Shown piece after piece: positions 53,408 to 62,206 of a DNA stretch of 64,000 nt. How positions within the stretch are numbered: the first letter of the stretch is position 1; each line of letters begins with the position of its first letter. This DNA comes from Bradyrhizobium sp. CB3481 (GTDB lineage Bacteria; Pseudomonadota; Alphaproteobacteria; Rhizobiales; Xanthobacteraceae), in assembly GCF_029714305.1 (NCBI RefSeq), contig NZ_CP121647.1:4980501-5044500 (forward strand). Reading direction: 5' to 3'. The position numbers and the translations under genes are program-made. The notes below the pieces were generated by a model. That model was not told the origin of the DNA. It worked only from the letters and a program-made list of their open reading frames with translations, and searched no databases.

Positions 53408-54343
53408 TTACGCGCCGCCGTCGCCGAATTTCCAAACCGGAATTCCAAGCCGCCTCGCTTTGTCGGCGAGATTGTCCTGGATGCCAGTGCCCGGGAAAAC
53501 CATGACCCCGATCGGCATTAGCGCCAGCATCGTATCGTTGCGCTTGAAGGGTGCGGCCTTGGCGTGCTTTGTCCAGTTCGGTTTGAACTCGATTTGCGGC
53601 ACCTTCCGGTTCGTTGCCCATTTCGCCGCGATCAGTTCGGCGCCCTTCGGCGAGCCGCCATGGAGCAGGACCATGTCGGGGTGCTTGACGTGAACCTTGT
53701 CGAGACGGTCCCAGATGAGGCGATGGTCATTGAACTCGAGGCCACCGGTCAGTGCGATCTTAGGCCCGGCCGGCAACAGCGGCTCTGTCTCGGCGCGACG
53801 TTTTGCAGCGAGGAAGTCTCTCGAGTCGATCATCGCTGCGGTGAGTGAATGATGGTTGACCAGTGATCCGGATCGGGGCCGCCAGGGCGATCGGGTATGG
53901 ACTTCGAACTGCTCGATGGCCAGATCTCGAAAGCGCTCAATGCAGTTTCGGCGCTCGATCAACGAGATTCCTTCTGCGGTGAGCCGCTCGAGTTCGACCG
54001 ATCGCACCTCGGAGCCATCCTGCTCACGTTGGCTCTTCCGCTGCGCCTGCTCGTTGTTGTCGAGCTCGCGCTCGACACGGTGCGTCGTGCGATGGAACAG
54101 ATTGACCGCCGACCATAGCAGGTCTTCCAGATCCGGCTCCATGCGAGTGTCCCTTAGCGTGACGACCAGAGCGTCGAAAATATCAGCTACTGCGGCCGCG
54201 ATCGTCTTGCCCTCGGGAAGCGGCCTCGGATCTGGCTCGTCGCTGTATGGACGATAACCGTAGAGCTGCAATTCGGTCAGAGCGTGGTCGGTTGGGGATG
54301 AGCCGTGCGGCGGTTCGAATTCGCTATCGTCATGATCGGTCAT
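53408..54343 (-). CDS. DUF2493 domain protein
   Basis: 311 aa from ATG 54343 (MTDHDDSEFEPPHGSSPTDH). The C-terminal DUF2493 domain (KIALTGGLEFNDHRLIWDRL, VLLHGGSPKGAELIAAKWAT, FPGTGIQDNLADKARRLGIP) has a SLOG/Rossmann-like nucleotide-binding look. The N-terminal half is helical with a charged linker (NNEQAQRKSQREQDG). Standard ICE backbone gene; function unknown. Upstream in-frame sequence is non-coding leader. Confidence 0.9.
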   Translation of the reverse strand: MTDHDDSEFEPPHGSSPTDHALTELQLYGYRPYSDEPDPRPLPEGKTIAAAVADIFDALVVTLRDTRMEPDLEDLLWSAVNLFHRTTHRVERELDNNEQAQRKSQREQDGSEVRSVELERLTAEGISLIERRNCIERFRDLAIEQFEVHTRSPWRPRSGSLVNHHSLTAAMIDSRDFLAAKRRAETEPLLPAGPKIALTGGLEFNDHRLIWDRLDKVHVKHPDMVLLHGGSPKGAELIAAKWATNRKVPQIEFKPNWTKHAKAAPFKRNDTMLALMPIGVMVFPGTGIQDNLADKARRLGIPVWKFGDGGA

Positions 54344-54366
54344 GGTAAGACGTCCTTTGCCGGATT

Positions 54367-54385
54367 GGCCGCGCCCATCGCGGCC
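54367..54385 (-). promoter_or_regulatory. GC-rich hairpin in the DUF2493 leader
   Basis: GGCCGCG (54367) pairs perfectly with CGCGGCC (54379) around a CCCAT loop, 24 bases upstream of the start codon. The following leader (54400-54490) contains GCGGGCCGAAG, also present in the DUF736 leader at 52286. Confidence 0.5.
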
Positions 54386-54684
54386 TTCGTGGCGATCACC
54401 AGACGGCGGGCGGGTCGGACCAGAACCCGAAACGAAGTGGCGGGCCGAAGCGAAGCGAAGGATGGCAGGGGGGCGGGTATTTTGCTTCGCGATGCAAAGG
54501 CGGTATTGCCAATAGTTAATTTTTGAATTTCGATCACCGCCGGCGGAAAATAGCCGCACCATAGCCATTGGCGGTCCGCCCCCGCTCGCCGTCCGATCGC
54601 CCTTTGGAAGGCCGGGCGCGGCGCTATCCGGCAAGGGGCGCGCCCGGTTCACGATCTCCGACTTCGCGTTCGAGCGTCGGAAGT

Positions 54685-55737
54685 CTACACTATGAGCGCT
54701 GTCGCCGAAGACAAAAAGCGGGCGACGTCCTCCGGCACAAGCTGAACGCGCAGGCCTGCCCGAAGGTCGTCGATGCCGAAGGCGCGCAGATCTTCATTAA
54801 AGTCGCCAAGCCGAGGCGATAATGCGATCGCCTCGATGCCTGCTGTTTCGGCACGTTGCGTCAGAACGGTAGCCGCCACGTCGCCGGCGGCATCGTTGTC
54901 ACGCGCGATATAGAGCCTGCGCAGACCCGGAGGAAGCAACATGGCAGCGAGGTGGTGGGCCGAAAGTGCTGATACCATCGGCAAGGTCGGCAGAGCGCAG
55001 CGCAGGGACAGCATGGTCTCTATGCCCTCACCCGCAGCGAGTACATCGTTCGCCACCCCGAATCGGACTGCATTTCCGAGCAGAAAACCCACCGCGCGGC
55101 GCGGCGTATCGATTGGCGCCTTGCCGCAACCTGAAGGATCAAGCCAGGTGCGATGGATGCCGGTGATGACGCCATTGAGGGTGGTGACGGCGGCGATCAG
55201 CGCGGGCCAGGTCTCTGTCGGCAAGTAGTGATCCGGCTTATAGTAGCAGCGCGGATGGAAGCGAAGGCTCTCGGTACCGTGCGAGGCCGAAATGCCGCGC
55301 GTCCGAAGATACGTTTCGGCGATCGTGCCATGGATGGGCGTTGAATTCGCCATAAGGCGCCTCACCGTTTCCCGTAAGCCGACTGGAGCGGGCGCAAACG
55401 GGGATTTCGACTCCGGCTTACGCTCAGGCCGCGGCAGGTTGAGAAACCGACGAGCCTCGGCAAGAACATCGCCAAATTCAAGCAGCCCACAGCTTTCCCT
55501 GATGACGTCGAGCAGATCCCCGTGCTCACCAGTTGCCGCATCGGTCCACTTGCCAGCGGAGCCCTTCCCTGCGCTAGGTCCGCTCAACCGAACAAACATC
55601 GACCGGCCGGGTGTGTTGCGTGCGTCTCCGACGATCCAATAGCGGCCAACGCGGCGACCGTTGCAAAGATAGTGGCGGCAGACAAGTTCGGCCTGCTCGG
55701 CAAGTCGGCGGGCGAGATCAGATGCCTGGATTGACAT
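54685..55737 (-). CDS. Toprim-domain primase-like protein
   Basis: 350 aa from ATG 55737. N-terminal DUF7146-like region (VGDARNTPGRSMFVRLSGPS, GKWTDAATGEHGDLLDVIRE) and C-terminal Toprim domain with the acidic motifs NDVLAAGEGIETMLSLRCAL and RRLYIARDNDAAGDVAATVL. Probably primes or supports replication of the transferred strand or excised circle. The start lies 2 bp beyond the truncated parB stop. Intact. Confidence 0.9.
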   Translation of the reverse strand: MSIQASDLARRLAEQAELVCRHYLCNGRRVGRYWIVGDARNTPGRSMFVRLSGPSAGKGSAGKWTDAATGEHGDLLDVIRESCGLLEFGDVLAEARRFLNLPRPERKPESKSPFAPAPVGLRETVRRLMANSTPIHGTIAETYLRTRGISASHGTESLRFHPRCYYKPDHYLPTETWPALIAAVTTLNGVITGIHRTWLDPSGCGKAPIDTPRRAVGFLLGNAVRFGVANDVLAAGEGIETMLSLRCALPTLPMVSALSAHHLAAMLLPPGLRRLYIARDNDAAGDVAATVLTQRAETAGIEAIALSPRLGDFNEDLRAFGIDDLRAGLRVQLVPEDVARFLSSATALIV

Positions 55738-55739
55738 GG

Positions 55740-55928
55740 TTAGGCCCCGATAAACCGGCCGCACGGTGATTGGTCCTGGAGGAGTGCGCGGCGCGCAGCG
55801 CCTTGCGCAAGCTCCTTGATCGAGTTCCCCGCTTTGACGCAGCGGAAATTGGATTGGCTGAGCGCCAGCCTATTGAGGGGAACATCACCGGACTGACCCA
55901 GCGTGATCTTCTGAACAGATTTTGCCAT
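55740..55928 (-). pseudogene. ParB-like protein, truncated to its N-terminus
   Basis: MAKSVQKITLGQSGDVPLNR, LALSQSNFRCVKAGNSIKEL and AQGAARRALLQ are the first 50 residues of the ICE ParB/RepB nuclease-domain protein (normally 550-700 aa). The frame then ends in DQSPCGRFIGA. In the next frame the bases read ITVRPVYRGLTMSIQ, i.e. a ParB-like TVRPV joined to the start of the toprim gene. A deletion removed nearly all of parB. Confidence 0.75.
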
Positions 55929-55943
55929 TGAGATTGCTCCGAC

Positions 55944-55984
55944 GACGGACGACCAGAGCCTTTCTCTGGATCTCCTGGTCCGTC
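55944..55984 (-). promoter_or_regulatory. Structured leader of the parB remnant
   Basis: GACGGAC (55944) pairs with GTCCGTC (55978) and encloses the hairpin CCAGAG / CTCTGG (55953-55969). It ends 16 bases upstream of the ATG at 55928. Same outer-stem-plus-inner-hairpin plan as the DUF932 leader. Confidence 0.5.
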
Positions 55985-56087
55985 ACAAAGCGAAGTGCCG
56001 CCCTCTTCCTCTCGAGGGCGACGCCGAAACCGAAGCACAGCGATTGAAGTGGGCCGCGGCCGAAACTGCCGCGCGGGCCAACCGGCG

Positions 56088-57284
56088 TCAGGCGACCCGG
56101 TCGAGCAGCTTCTTCGCCTGCCCTTCGAGACTCAGCCGGACATCCTGGTGCGGCTTGTCGCGTGCGACGGCCGTGATGCCCTGTACGAAATCGAACACAC
56201 TTTCGGGCTTGTGGCCTTCCTCGGCGAGCACAGTCTCAATGATTTTCGCCGTCTCTGATTTGCCAAACCCACGCTTGCGCAGGAATTCGGTTCGATCATC
56301 GTCCGTGCGCGCAACGATGCGGTCACGCGCAGCCTTGATGCCGTTCACGAAAGGCATGGGCGAGGAATTGGCGAAGCGGGTAAGCGCAGGTGCTGCTTCG
56401 TGGGCGAAGCGTGAGGCGGCATATTTCGAGTGGCGGATGGTGATTTCCTCAAAATCCTCCACGCCCCAGAGATTGCGATTCTGGCAAACGGCTCGGAGGT
56501 AAAAGCTCGCGATGCCAAGCGTCTTGGCGCCCACCTCGGAATTCCAGCAATAGAAGCCGCGGAAGTAGAGGTCGGGCGAGCCGTCCGGCAACTTGCCCGC
56601 CTCGATCGGGTTGAGATCGTCCACCAGGAACAGGAAAACGTCACGATCCGAGGCATAGAGCGTGGTGGTGTTTTTCGTGACATCGACCCGCGGGTTATAG
56701 ATGCCGGTCGCCCAGTCGAGCACACCAGGGACCTTCCAGCGTGTATCGCCGGTGCCGTTACCGGCTATCCGCTGGACGGCGGCGACCAGTTCATTGTCGT
56801 AGATGCGACCGTAGTCGGGGCCCGTGACGGCGCGCAATTCGACGCGTCCGTCCTCGACCACGAGGGTCTTGATCAATTCGCCGCGATGCGACGTTAGCCC
56901 ATACTGGAGATTGATGGCGGCGAGAGGTGCTGGGAGCTGACGCAAATAAGTGGACGGCGCACCAACCATGGTCGTGAGCTGACCGAAGCTCCAGTGGGTC
57001 GGCGCAAGGGGCACATCCTCACCCGGTAGCAACAGCGTCAGCCGCTCCGCATCATCGCGATTCGCTTCCACCCTGATCGCGGAGCTCTCGGCCGTCCGGG
57101 TGCGGCTTCGCTCGGCGCGGCCGCGAACGGCGGCATATAGCTCTGACAGCGAGAGGTACCGCTCGTCCGCCGGCCGGGAGAACCATTCGGAGGACACGCG
57201 GCCAATCCGCTCCCCTCGTCTTACATCCACCTTGTAGCCACCATGCTCAACGCGAGTGGCGTCCAATACATTCAGCTGGGTCAT
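56088..57284 (-). CDS. DUF932 domain protein
   Basis: 398 aa. DUF932 features are PTHWSFGQLTTMVGAPSTYL, RQLPAPLAAINLQYGLTSHR, VTGPDYGRIYDNELVAAVQR, SDRDVFLFLVDDLNPIEAGK and RGFYCWNSEVGAKTLGIASF. Related to phage/plasmid LGT-type proteins; molecular role unknown. First gene of the maintenance block DUF932-parB'-toprim on the minus strand. Intact. Confidence 0.92.
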   Translation of the reverse strand: MTQLNVLDATRVEHGGYKVDVRRGERIGRVSSEWFSRPADERYLSLSELYAAVRGRAERSRTRTAESSAIRVEANRDDAERLTLLLPGEDVPLAPTHWSFGQLTTMVGAPSTYLRQLPAPLAAINLQYGLTSHRGELIKTLVVEDGRVELRAVTGPDYGRIYDNELVAAVQRIAGNGTGDTRWKVPGVLDWATGIYNPRVDVTKNTTTLYASDRDVFLFLVDDLNPIEAGKLPDGSPDLYFRGFYCWNSEVGAKTLGIASFYLRAVCQNRNLWGVEDFEEITIRHSKYAASRFAHEAAPALTRFANSSPMPFVNGIKAARDRIVARTDDDRTEFLRKRGFGKSETAKIIETVLAEEGHKPESVFDFVQGITAVARDKPHQDVRLSLEGQAKKLLDRVA

Positions 57285-57296
57285 GGGTTATCTCCA

Positions 57297-57337
57297 TGAC
57301 GGGCGCCGCGAGCTATCTCGCGACTTCTAACCCGTCA
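57297..57337 (-). promoter_or_regulatory. Structured leader of the DUF932 gene
   Basis: TGACGGG (57297) pairs with CCCGTCA (57331), enclosing CGCGAG-CTAT-CTCGCG (57307-57322). It ends 13 bases upstream of the ATG, where it could occlude or present the ribosome site. Confidence 0.5.
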
Positions 57338-57718
57338 CGGAAAATTCCGGCCGACCTCTTACTCTACGGTGCCGGCTGATCGTCTCTGACGCCGCAGGGG
57401 ACTTCGCCAAGACCCGATCTGAATGCTTCCGTAGGAGGCAAAACGGAGCGACTTGCGGGCGTGAGCCCACAGAAGACGCTGCCGCAGTAGCTTCAGCATA
57501 GCGCCGCCCCTCCCGGCGCGCCGCGGGATCGACCGCCGTCCGAAACCTTTAAGGCACTCGCAAGGATCGGCGCAGCGTCGGCGCGAAGCGCGGCGGGATC
57601 CGGAGCCGAGTGTTCCGGCGAGAGACAGACTTATTATGTATAGAGTGCGACGCACCAAGCCACCGTGTCGGGACATGGTGCGGCGCCTGCGGCACGCCTC
57701 TTCGATGGGCATCTAGGC

Positions 57719-57910
57719 TCATGGAAGCGATATCTCCTCTCGAGTCATCGTCTGCGCATCGTAGATTCTCACCCGAAGCATTGGAAAGCGCTTCTTCAGC
57801 TCTTCAGCCCCTGTCTTTGCTCCGTCTCTGGTCGTAAATTCGGCTTTCAATCGGCCATCCACTTCGAGCGCGTAGCCTGACGTGGGTAGTTGGCGGGCGG
57901 CAGCAACCAT
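57719..57910 (-). CDS. Small hypothetical protein
   Basis: 63 aa (YALEVDGRLKAEFTTRDGAK, TGAEELKKRFPMLRVRIYDA). It reads like a compact beta-alpha-beta fold that accepts a query modifier. I recognise it as a common short Bradyrhizobium protein without assigned function. Isolated. Confidence 0.6.
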   Translation of the reverse strand: MVAAARQLPTSGYALEVDGRLKAEFTTRDGAKTGAEELKKRFPMLRVRIYDAQTMTREEISLP

Positions 57911-58209
57911 CTCTGCTTCTCTTCTATTTGGGCTGTTGAAGATGATGGCTTAGCGTGAGTCGCTCAAATCGCGCCAGCGGCAGAATGGGCTTCTGTGGAT
58001 CGTCACGAGCCGGTAGCTCTGAGCAATTGGCCTTCCGGCCTTCGATACTTCGGGAATTGCTTGATTTCTTCGCAGCGACAAGCGGACGGGTGCCGGCCTT
58101 GCCAGCGCGATCGCGGGCACTCGGATGCCGACCCCCATGGGACGGCGCTTGGAGGCGGCGATGAAGGTCAGGTTCGTATGAATGCGAGCGCTCTTCCATT
58201 TTGCTCTTA

Positions 58210-58400
58210 TCAAAGGGCTTGAATCGTACGTAGCGTCATATTGTAGGATCTCCGAGTAGATCGCGACAGCTCTGGTAACGCGAACCGAGACCGTTCCCTT
58301 ACGGTCAATGGTGGCTGTGACAATTCTGAGGGCCCTATTGAGCTGCGCATTGGTCGCCACGGCCGACGTTTGTTGTCAGAGGTGAGACGATGACGAGCAA
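58210..58400. repeat. Diverged repeat, copy 1 (upstream of GMC fragment 1)
   Basis: The block from GGCTTGAATCGTACGTAGCG to GTCAGAGGTGAGACGATGAC resembles 60400-60600 (GGCTTGAATCGCACGTGGCG ... GTCAGAGGTGAGACAATGAC). It includes the ribosome site and first codons of the gene fragments that follow. The inner part is more diverged and differs in length. Confidence 0.7.
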
Positions 58401-58614
58401 TGCTATTGATGTATTTGTAGCCGGGATGGGTGTTATTGGCTCGATAGTCGCCCACGAGATCGCCCGAAGTGGATTCCGGGTGCTCGTTCCGAAGGCCGGG
58501 CGCTTCTCCCCGGCCTCAGTGGCAACTGTCCAAGCTGATATAGCGAGGGTCAACTTTCGTCGTAAATCCCGTTTGTTCCGAATATTTGAGCGAATCGGGA
58601 AACTGGATGAGTGA
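58390..58614 (+). pseudogene. GMC-type FAD oxidoreductase, N-terminal fragment 1
   Basis: TSNAIDVFVAGMGVIGSIVA then HEIARSGFRVLVPKAGRFSP is the FAD-binding Rossmann start of a GMC oxidoreductase. The GxGxxG motif is damaged to GMGVIG. It ends after 74 codons; the rest (about 450 aa) is missing. A second copy lies at 60595. Confidence 0.7.
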
Positions 58615-58620
58615 TACCGG

Positions 58621-59509
58621 ATGAGTTTGCAGGAGGACTTCCGCTTTGCGATCCCCGGCGGCAGGGTCTTGGAAATAACGACGACGACAGGCTGTATCGT
58701 CGGATGTTCTTATTGTCCCCAGGACAAGTTTGCCGCGCGGCAAAGAGCAGTATCTCATATCAAGTATCTTTGCCTTGACGATTTTAAGCGATGTGTGGAG
58801 CGCGTACCAGCAGCTATCGACATTAGTTTTGCCGGTTATTCGGAGCCTGGGCTCAATCCGAAGTGCACCGAAATGGTCGAGCACGCTTACGCGTGTGGCC
58901 ATTGCATCCGGATTTTCACGACACTTGTAGGAATGAACGGGCGAGATCTACGACGCTTGCAAGCGCTTTCGGATTTTCATGGTCCATGTTTTCGATGATG
59001 GCGCGTACATGAATAGGCGCTTTGTGAGGCAAGAGTATCTCGATTTAATGCGTCAGTTAGTCGACGCAGATATTTCCTCGATTCAATTCGTAGTATTGGG
59101 AGAGGTCCATCCCGATGTCGCCGACATAATCCCTGCCGGAGCGCTAATTCGCACGCCACCGCTGAGTAGCAGGGTTGGAAGCGTCGATCCGAAGCTGGTT
59201 GAATCACGCCAGCCAGTCGTCGGACCACTGACATGTGTTGACGAACGACAGTATCGGAATGTCCTTCTTCCCAACGGCGACGTTGCTCTGTGCTGCATGG
59301 ATTTTGAGCGGCGCCACGTTTTTGGTAATCTTCTGCGCGACGAATACGAAGATCTCTTCAAAGGGCCAATTTTTAGCCACCTTGGTCGATCATCGCAGGT
59401 TGCGCGCAAGAAATGGGCCGATCGCCTCGAGAACCCCCATCCGGGCTGCTCCGCAGGCTGCAGACGGCGGCGGCAATGGTACGTGCGCAAGCAACTTTCT
59501 CCGAGCTGA
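58621..59509 (+). pseudogene. Radical SAM-SPASM protein, single frameshift
   Basis: The first frame holds the [4Fe-4S] motif GCIVGCSYCPQDKF (C-x3-C-x2-C), AIDISFAGYSEPGLNPKCTE and RIFTTLVGMN. At about 58972 the frame changes and continues as MVHVFDDGAYMNRRFVRQEY, DADISSIQFVVLGEVHPDVA, ending with the SPASM-like LPNGDVALCCMDFERRHVFG and HPGCSAGCRRRR. One extra base would explain it, so the lesion is recent or a sequencing error. Substrate unknown; some relatives mature peptides or modify sugars. Confidence 0.75.
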
Positions 59510-59641
59510 TCCGCAGGATCGTCCCAGCTTGCGCATCACAGGCAGTGTGACTCAAACTCATCAGGCGGTTGGCAAACGATCGTGGTTGCAAATCATTCTA
59601 ATTGTTCAAGCGCTCACCCCTTTAACAAGGCTAAGCCAACC

Positions 59642-59755
59642 ATGTATCCATTCGGCAACTCACGGACTTTCATCACGCCGAGCATAGGCATTCTAACCAC
59701 GAATGCGACGGACGCGATCAAGGCAGTGATCCAGGCCTTCTTTGAGAACGGCTAA
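59642..59755 (+). CDS. 37-residue ORF after the radical SAM gene (tentative)
   Basis: MYPFGNSRTFITPSIGILTT then NATDAIKAVIQAFFENG. It lies 132 bp after the radical SAM-SPASM stop and 8 bp before the next gene. No good ribosome site. It could be a peptide substrate, but may equally be a chance frame or a gene tail. Confidence 0.25.
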   Translation: MYPFGNSRTFITPSIGILTTNATDAIKAVIQAFFENG

Positions 59756-59763
59756 GTTTCCTT

Positions 59764-60183
59764 ATGGCGGAGCGAGTGACGGTTTTCTTCTATGGTCTGT
59801 TCATGGATCCGGAAGGCCTGGAGGCGAAAGGTCTTCGGCCGGTCAACGTGAGGCAGGCCTTTATCGAGCGGTTTACACTGAGGCTGGGAGATCGGGCGAC
59901 GTTGCTGCCCGATCCGAACGGGCGGGTCTACGGCATCACCGCGACTCTCACCCACACCGAGTTAGATCGGCTCTATTCAGGGCCAAGCGTCTCAGCCTAT
60001 CGACCTGAACCCGTCCTCGCCCAATTTGCCAACGGCACGGCCGAGCTTGCGCTTTGCTTCAATCTTCCGACCATCCCGCAGGAAAAATCGACCAATCCCA
60101 GTTACGCAGCTGACCTGCGAGCAGTCGCCCGGAAGATGGGCTTGCCGGAATCATACGTGGCCAGCATCGGAAAAAGGGAGTGA
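59764..60183 (+). CDS. Gamma-glutamylcyclotransferase-like protein
   Basis: 139 aa of the GGCT/AIG2 fold: VTVFFYGLFMDPEGLEAKGL carries the family YG.LM substrate loop. VYGITATLTHTELDRLYSGP includes the region following the usual catalytic Glu, and the C-terminal helix is YAADLRAVARKMGLPESYVA. Likely cytosolic, acting on gamma-glutamyl compounds. The frame is intact although neighbours are decayed. Confidence 0.75.
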   Translation: MAERVTVFFYGLFMDPEGLEAKGLRPVNVRQAFIERFTLRLGDRATLLPDPNGRVYGITATLTHTELDRLYSGPSVSAYRPEPVLAQFANGTAELALCFNLPTIPQEKSTNPSYAADLRAVARKMGLPESYVASIGKRE

Positions 60184-60399
60184 GTGCTACGTCCACATCT
60201 CGATACGGCAGTGCGAGTCTGCAAGTGGCTATGGCGGAGCTGACGCATTACCGGAAGCACAAACTGAAATGAGAGTTTGAGCGCCACTGGACACCGCGAT
60301 CCTCTTCGCGTCAGGTGCCTTGAGGATGCCGGCCCTCTCAGTTCCTTGTCTCCGCTCCTTGTGGGAGGGGGGATTTTAGACATATTCATGCGATGCCGC

Positions 60400-60600
60400 T
60401 GAAACGGCTTGAATCGCACGTGGCGTCATCCTGTACGGCTCTCACAGGTCACGACTGTCTCTCGCAAACGGGGCTTGGCATGGACTTGCCGTAAATTCAA
60501 CACTGGCTGTGACAGTCTCACCGCCGTGTTGACCTGCCCATTGATGGACAGTCGCCATGACGCATGGCCGATGTTTGTCGTCAGAGGTGAGACAATGACG
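60400..60600. repeat. Diverged repeat, copy 2 (upstream of GMC fragment 2)
   Basis: Partner of 58210-58400; see there. It suggests a segmental duplication of a promoter plus gene start, with later decay of both. Confidence 0.7.
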
Positions 60601-60843
60601 ACAATGACGGCCGATGCCTTTGATGTATGTGTAATCGGGAGTGGTGCCAGTGGGTTCGATAGTCGCCATGAGATCGCCCGAAGCGATTTTCGGGTGCTCC
60701 TCCTGAAGGCCCCAAGGCTACCCCGCGGCGCCTCATTGGCGACTGTCCAACACGATATGGGTGACGCGTTGGTGGGCTCTCCGCCCGCTGCCTTACCGCC
60801 GTTCGGACGCCCATGGAGGTGTCGGCGCTCGGCCGTGGAATGA
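60595..60843 (+). pseudogene. GMC-type FAD oxidoreductase, N-terminal fragment 2
   Basis: TTMTADAFDVCVIGSGASGF then DSRHEIARSDFRVLLLKAPR keeps the GxGxxG motif but then diverges into ATVQHDMGDALVGSPPAALP. Downstream frames to about 61080 (PYYAELERH and, in another frame, FIRGPDGHVQGRVDPR) may be further remnants. Not functional. Confidence 0.65.
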
Positions 60844-61108
60844 CCTCCTATGCTGGGATCGGCTCCCGTTAGCGCACCCGTCGAGCCCTACTACGCGGAG
60901 CTCGAGCGGCATTCATCAGGGGCCCGGACGGCCATGTTCAGGGCCGGGTTGATCCGCGGTGCAGCAATGAGAGCGAGGCTGTCCGGCTCGGCCAGCAGCT
61001 GGTTGACGGCCACGACGTTGACCTCTGGCAATTGGATCGACACGTCCAGACATTCAAGCACACCTCCGAGCGGCCAAGACTACGGCCACCAATTACTCGC
61101 GATGGTGT

Positions 61109-61369
61109 TCACTGATCTCGGACTCCGCCTGGCCAAAACTCCAGGTCGCGGTCTGCAGGGCATCCGTTCTGTTCCCAAATCTCCCGAGCTCGCGCAGCGA
61201 TCGCCTGTTTCGTGCGTCTCGCCTCCAGATGCCGCCGCAGCTTCTGCCTTAGCTCGTCAACCCAAGCCCTCAGTCGCTCAACGGTCGTCTGGTCATTGAT
61301 GCGGAAGGCAAGCCGGGTCGCTTGGTCGATCTTGAGCTCTAGCTCCCGGGGATCTTCACTCTGATCCAT
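61109..61369 (-). CDS. DUF2934 domain protein
   Basis: 86 aa from ATG 61369. A helical N-terminal part (ELELKIDQATRLAFRINDQT) and C-terminal DUF2934 (IAARAREIWEQNGCPADRDL, EFWPGG). Common small rhizobial protein; function unknown. Confidence 0.75.
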   Translation of the reverse strand: MDQSEDPRELELKIDQATRLAFRINDQTTVERLRAWVDELRQKLRRHLEARRTKQAIAARAREIWEQNGCPADRDLEFWPGGVRDQ

Positions 61370-61544
61370 AGACCATCTCCGTCCAAATAAGACGGTTCGG
61401 GTCACGGTTTTGTTCATCGATCGGGAAAATTCTGGTCAGCCCGGCGCACGACGGGACCGGACGACATACGCCGGGCTTTTGCCAGTGCGAGGCGCCCCCA
61501 ATGGCCTATTCGAGCTCAGTCTGATTCTTGGCAGAATTGGGCGC

Positions 61545-61778
61545 ATGCCACGCGAACAGAAAATCGCCTTTGGCGAGATGCGGGATTCAGGCGTCTTCCG
61601 GGTAGTCGTGTTCTGCAGGGACTACCGCTGCAGCGACGCGACTCACCTACCCGTCGATGGCTGGCCCGATCATGTCAGGCTGTCGGATATCGAGCCGCGG
61701 TTCGTCTGCAAGGCTTGTGGCAAGCGTCGCGCCGACGTGCGGCCGGACTTTCAGCACCCCAAGTTGGGAGCGCATTGA
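61545..61778 (+). CDS. Small zinc-ribbon-like hypothetical protein
   Basis: 77 aa from ATG 61545 (MPREQKIAFGEMRDSGVFRV). Four cysteines (FCRDYRCSDATHL, FVCKACGKRRADVRPDF) suggest metal binding. Recurrent in Bradyrhizobium; function unknown. Longer upstream start is not supported by composition. Confidence 0.65.
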   Translation: MPREQKIAFGEMRDSGVFRVVVFCRDYRCSDATHLPVDGWPDHVRLSDIEPRFVCKACGKRRADVRPDFQHPKLGAH

Positions 61779-61785
61779 GGTGGTC

Positions 61786-62001
61786 TTACTGCCCTAACTT
61801 CTTTAGGAGCCGGTCACGGTGGAATACATGCTGCGTTTGCATTTCACGAAATAGTCGCAGCAGGTTTTCAGCCTCTGCTGTGTCGTGACCCTCGCGTCGA
61901 AGCTTAGTGACCCTGGCTTCCTGCTCCGCAATATGTCTCTCACCTTGAGAGACGTGGCCTACTGTCTCTTCGAGGTGCCGGATATTCATCTGGCGATCCA
62001 T
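61786..62001 (-). CDS. Small helical hypothetical protein
   Basis: 71 aa from ATG 62001 (MDRQMNIRHLEETVGHVSQG, HIAEQEARVTKLRREGHDTA). Largely coiled-coil. Four bases after the stop of the next gene upstream, so a two-gene operon. Function unknown. Confidence 0.65.
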   Translation of the reverse strand: MDRQMNIRHLEETVGHVSQGERHIAEQEARVTKLRREGHDTAEAENLLRLFREMQTQHVFHRDRLLKKLGQ

Positions 62002-62005
62002 TGGA

Positions 62006-62206
62006 TTACTCCGGTGGGCGCAAGCCGGGTGACGAAAGCCATTCACATATATGGGCTGCAACGTGAGCAAAGCGGGCCTTGCGTTCAATTGCTTCCCTTT
62101 GTTTCCCAGGAGGAAGATGTGCGGCCTGTTCACTGAGGCGCTTCGCCTGGTCCGCTAGGCGCCCTTCAAGGGCTTGAGTTTGTTTGAAACGGCGCCGCTT
62201 CTGCAT
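62006..62206 (-). CDS. Small hypothetical protein, operon partner
   Basis: 66 aa (MQKRRRFKQTQALEGRLADQ, AKRLSEQAAHLPPGKQREAI, ERKARFAHVAAHICEWLSSP). This is a frequently repeated family in Bradyrhizobium genomes, as I recall; function unknown. GGAGC lies just upstream. Confidence 0.7.
   Translation of the reverse strand: MQKRRRFKQTQALEGRLADQAKRLSEQAAHLPPGKQREAIERKARFAHVAAHICEWLSSPGLRPPE

Noticed and set aside
60470..60486. Possible sigma-54 promoter TTGGCATGGACTTGCC
   Set aside because: GG and GC are separated by 9, not 10, bases; the invariant spacing fails and no activator site is near.
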